DNA of 6,673 bases from an uncultured Holophagaceae bacterium. GTDB lineage: Bacteria > Acidobacteriota > Holophagae > Holophagales > Holophagaceae. Shown here one piece after another: positions 6,494-6,673 of this stretch. Location of the stretch: positions 1-6,673 of the forward strand of contig CAIRAS010000166.1 of NCBI GenBank assembly GCA_903876615.1, written 5' to 3'. Each line of letters opens with the position of its first letter. Positions within the stretch are counted from its first letter, which is position 1. Both the position numbers and the translations under genes were made by a program. The notes beneath the pieces were generated by a model, which did no database searches, was not told the DNA's origin, and worked only from the letters and a program-made list of their open reading frames with translations.

Positions 6494-6673
6494 ATGAGCC
6501 TGTCAGACCTCTCTGTCCATGTCGCCACGATCACCAAGAAAGTCGGTGATAAGGTCTACCGGTCCCACCTGCTACGTCATTCCTTCCGCCAGGAGGGGCG
6601 GGTTCTGAACCGCACGGTGGCGAACCTCTCCATGCTCCCTGATGCTGCTGTGGAGGCGCTGCGCCTGGCGTTA
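6494..6673 (+). CDS. IS1634-like (IS4 superfamily) transposase, N-terminal 60 residues
   Basis: Only the first 60 codons are in the window. The segment SHLLRHSFRQEGRVLNRTVANLSMLPDAAVEALRLAL (written here as residues 24-60; key parts are SFRQEGRV and NRTVANLS) matches the typical N-terminus of IS1634-family transposases, in which a Ser-Tyr/Phe-Arg-x-x-Gly-Lys/Arg-Val block is followed by R-T-x-A-N-L-S and a Pro-containing helix. The catalytic DDE domain lies beyond the window, so intactness cannot be judged. The ATG at 6494 is the only in-frame ATG before residue 47. A GTG at 6470 is in frame, with a TGA at 6464 just before it. No Shine-Dalgarno sequence precedes the ATG. Transposases of this family cut and paste their element and often leave long target duplications. 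Confidence 0.8.
   Translation, partial: MSLSDLSVHVATITKKVGDKVYRSHLLRHSFRQEGRVLNRTVANLSMLPDAAVEALRLAL

Larger units (their letters stand above)
6368..6673 (+). mobile_element. Left part of an insertion sequence, probably IS1634-like (right end beyond window)
   Basis: Base composition drops sharply near 6368 and stays lower up to the transposase start at 6494, which carries a strong promoter. The boundary is an estimate from composition; the terminal inverted repeat cannot be identified because the right end is not in the window. An imperfect palindrome, CCATATGAATTTCATGG (6378-6394), lies near the presumed end. Confidence 0.6.

Overview
The window is GC-rich bacterial DNA. High-GC codon use, gene content and dispersed hairpin repeats suggest a member of the Acidobacteriota, possibly of the Holophaga/Geothrix type. 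That placement is inference; no marker gene is present. I found no evidence of a new multi-gene system. Most of the window is ordinary metabolism, and the unusual material lies between genes and at the right edge.

Left part, minus strand, read from right to left: a class I PLP aminotransferase (4999-3812) overlaps a monofunctional prephenate dehydratase (pheA, 3815-3003) by an ATGA junction. The pair probably handles the last steps of phenylalanine synthesis. Then comes a 217-base gap with a long imperfect hairpin built of 9-bp units (2884-2986). After it are an uncharacterised FAD-dependent dehydrogenase of the COG2509 type (2785-1142) and, 83 bases further on, the 5' part of a two-domain polyphosphate:AMP phosphotransferase (pap, from 1058), which runs off the left edge.

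Right part, plus strand: a divergent gap of 156 bases leads to a TIGR01777/YfcH-like NAD(P)-binding protein (5156-6073). A second hairpin repeat follows directly (6087-6157). It is unrelated in sequence to the first but has the same design, three 9-bp units per arm. Next are a pyrimidine-rich stretch and a short apparent gene start (6320) that changes abruptly into AT-richer DNA near 6368. I read that change as the probable left side of an insertion sequence. Its IS1634-like transposase begins at 6494 under a strong sigma70-type promoter, placed so close to the ATG that the mRNA may be leaderless. The transposase runs off the right edge.
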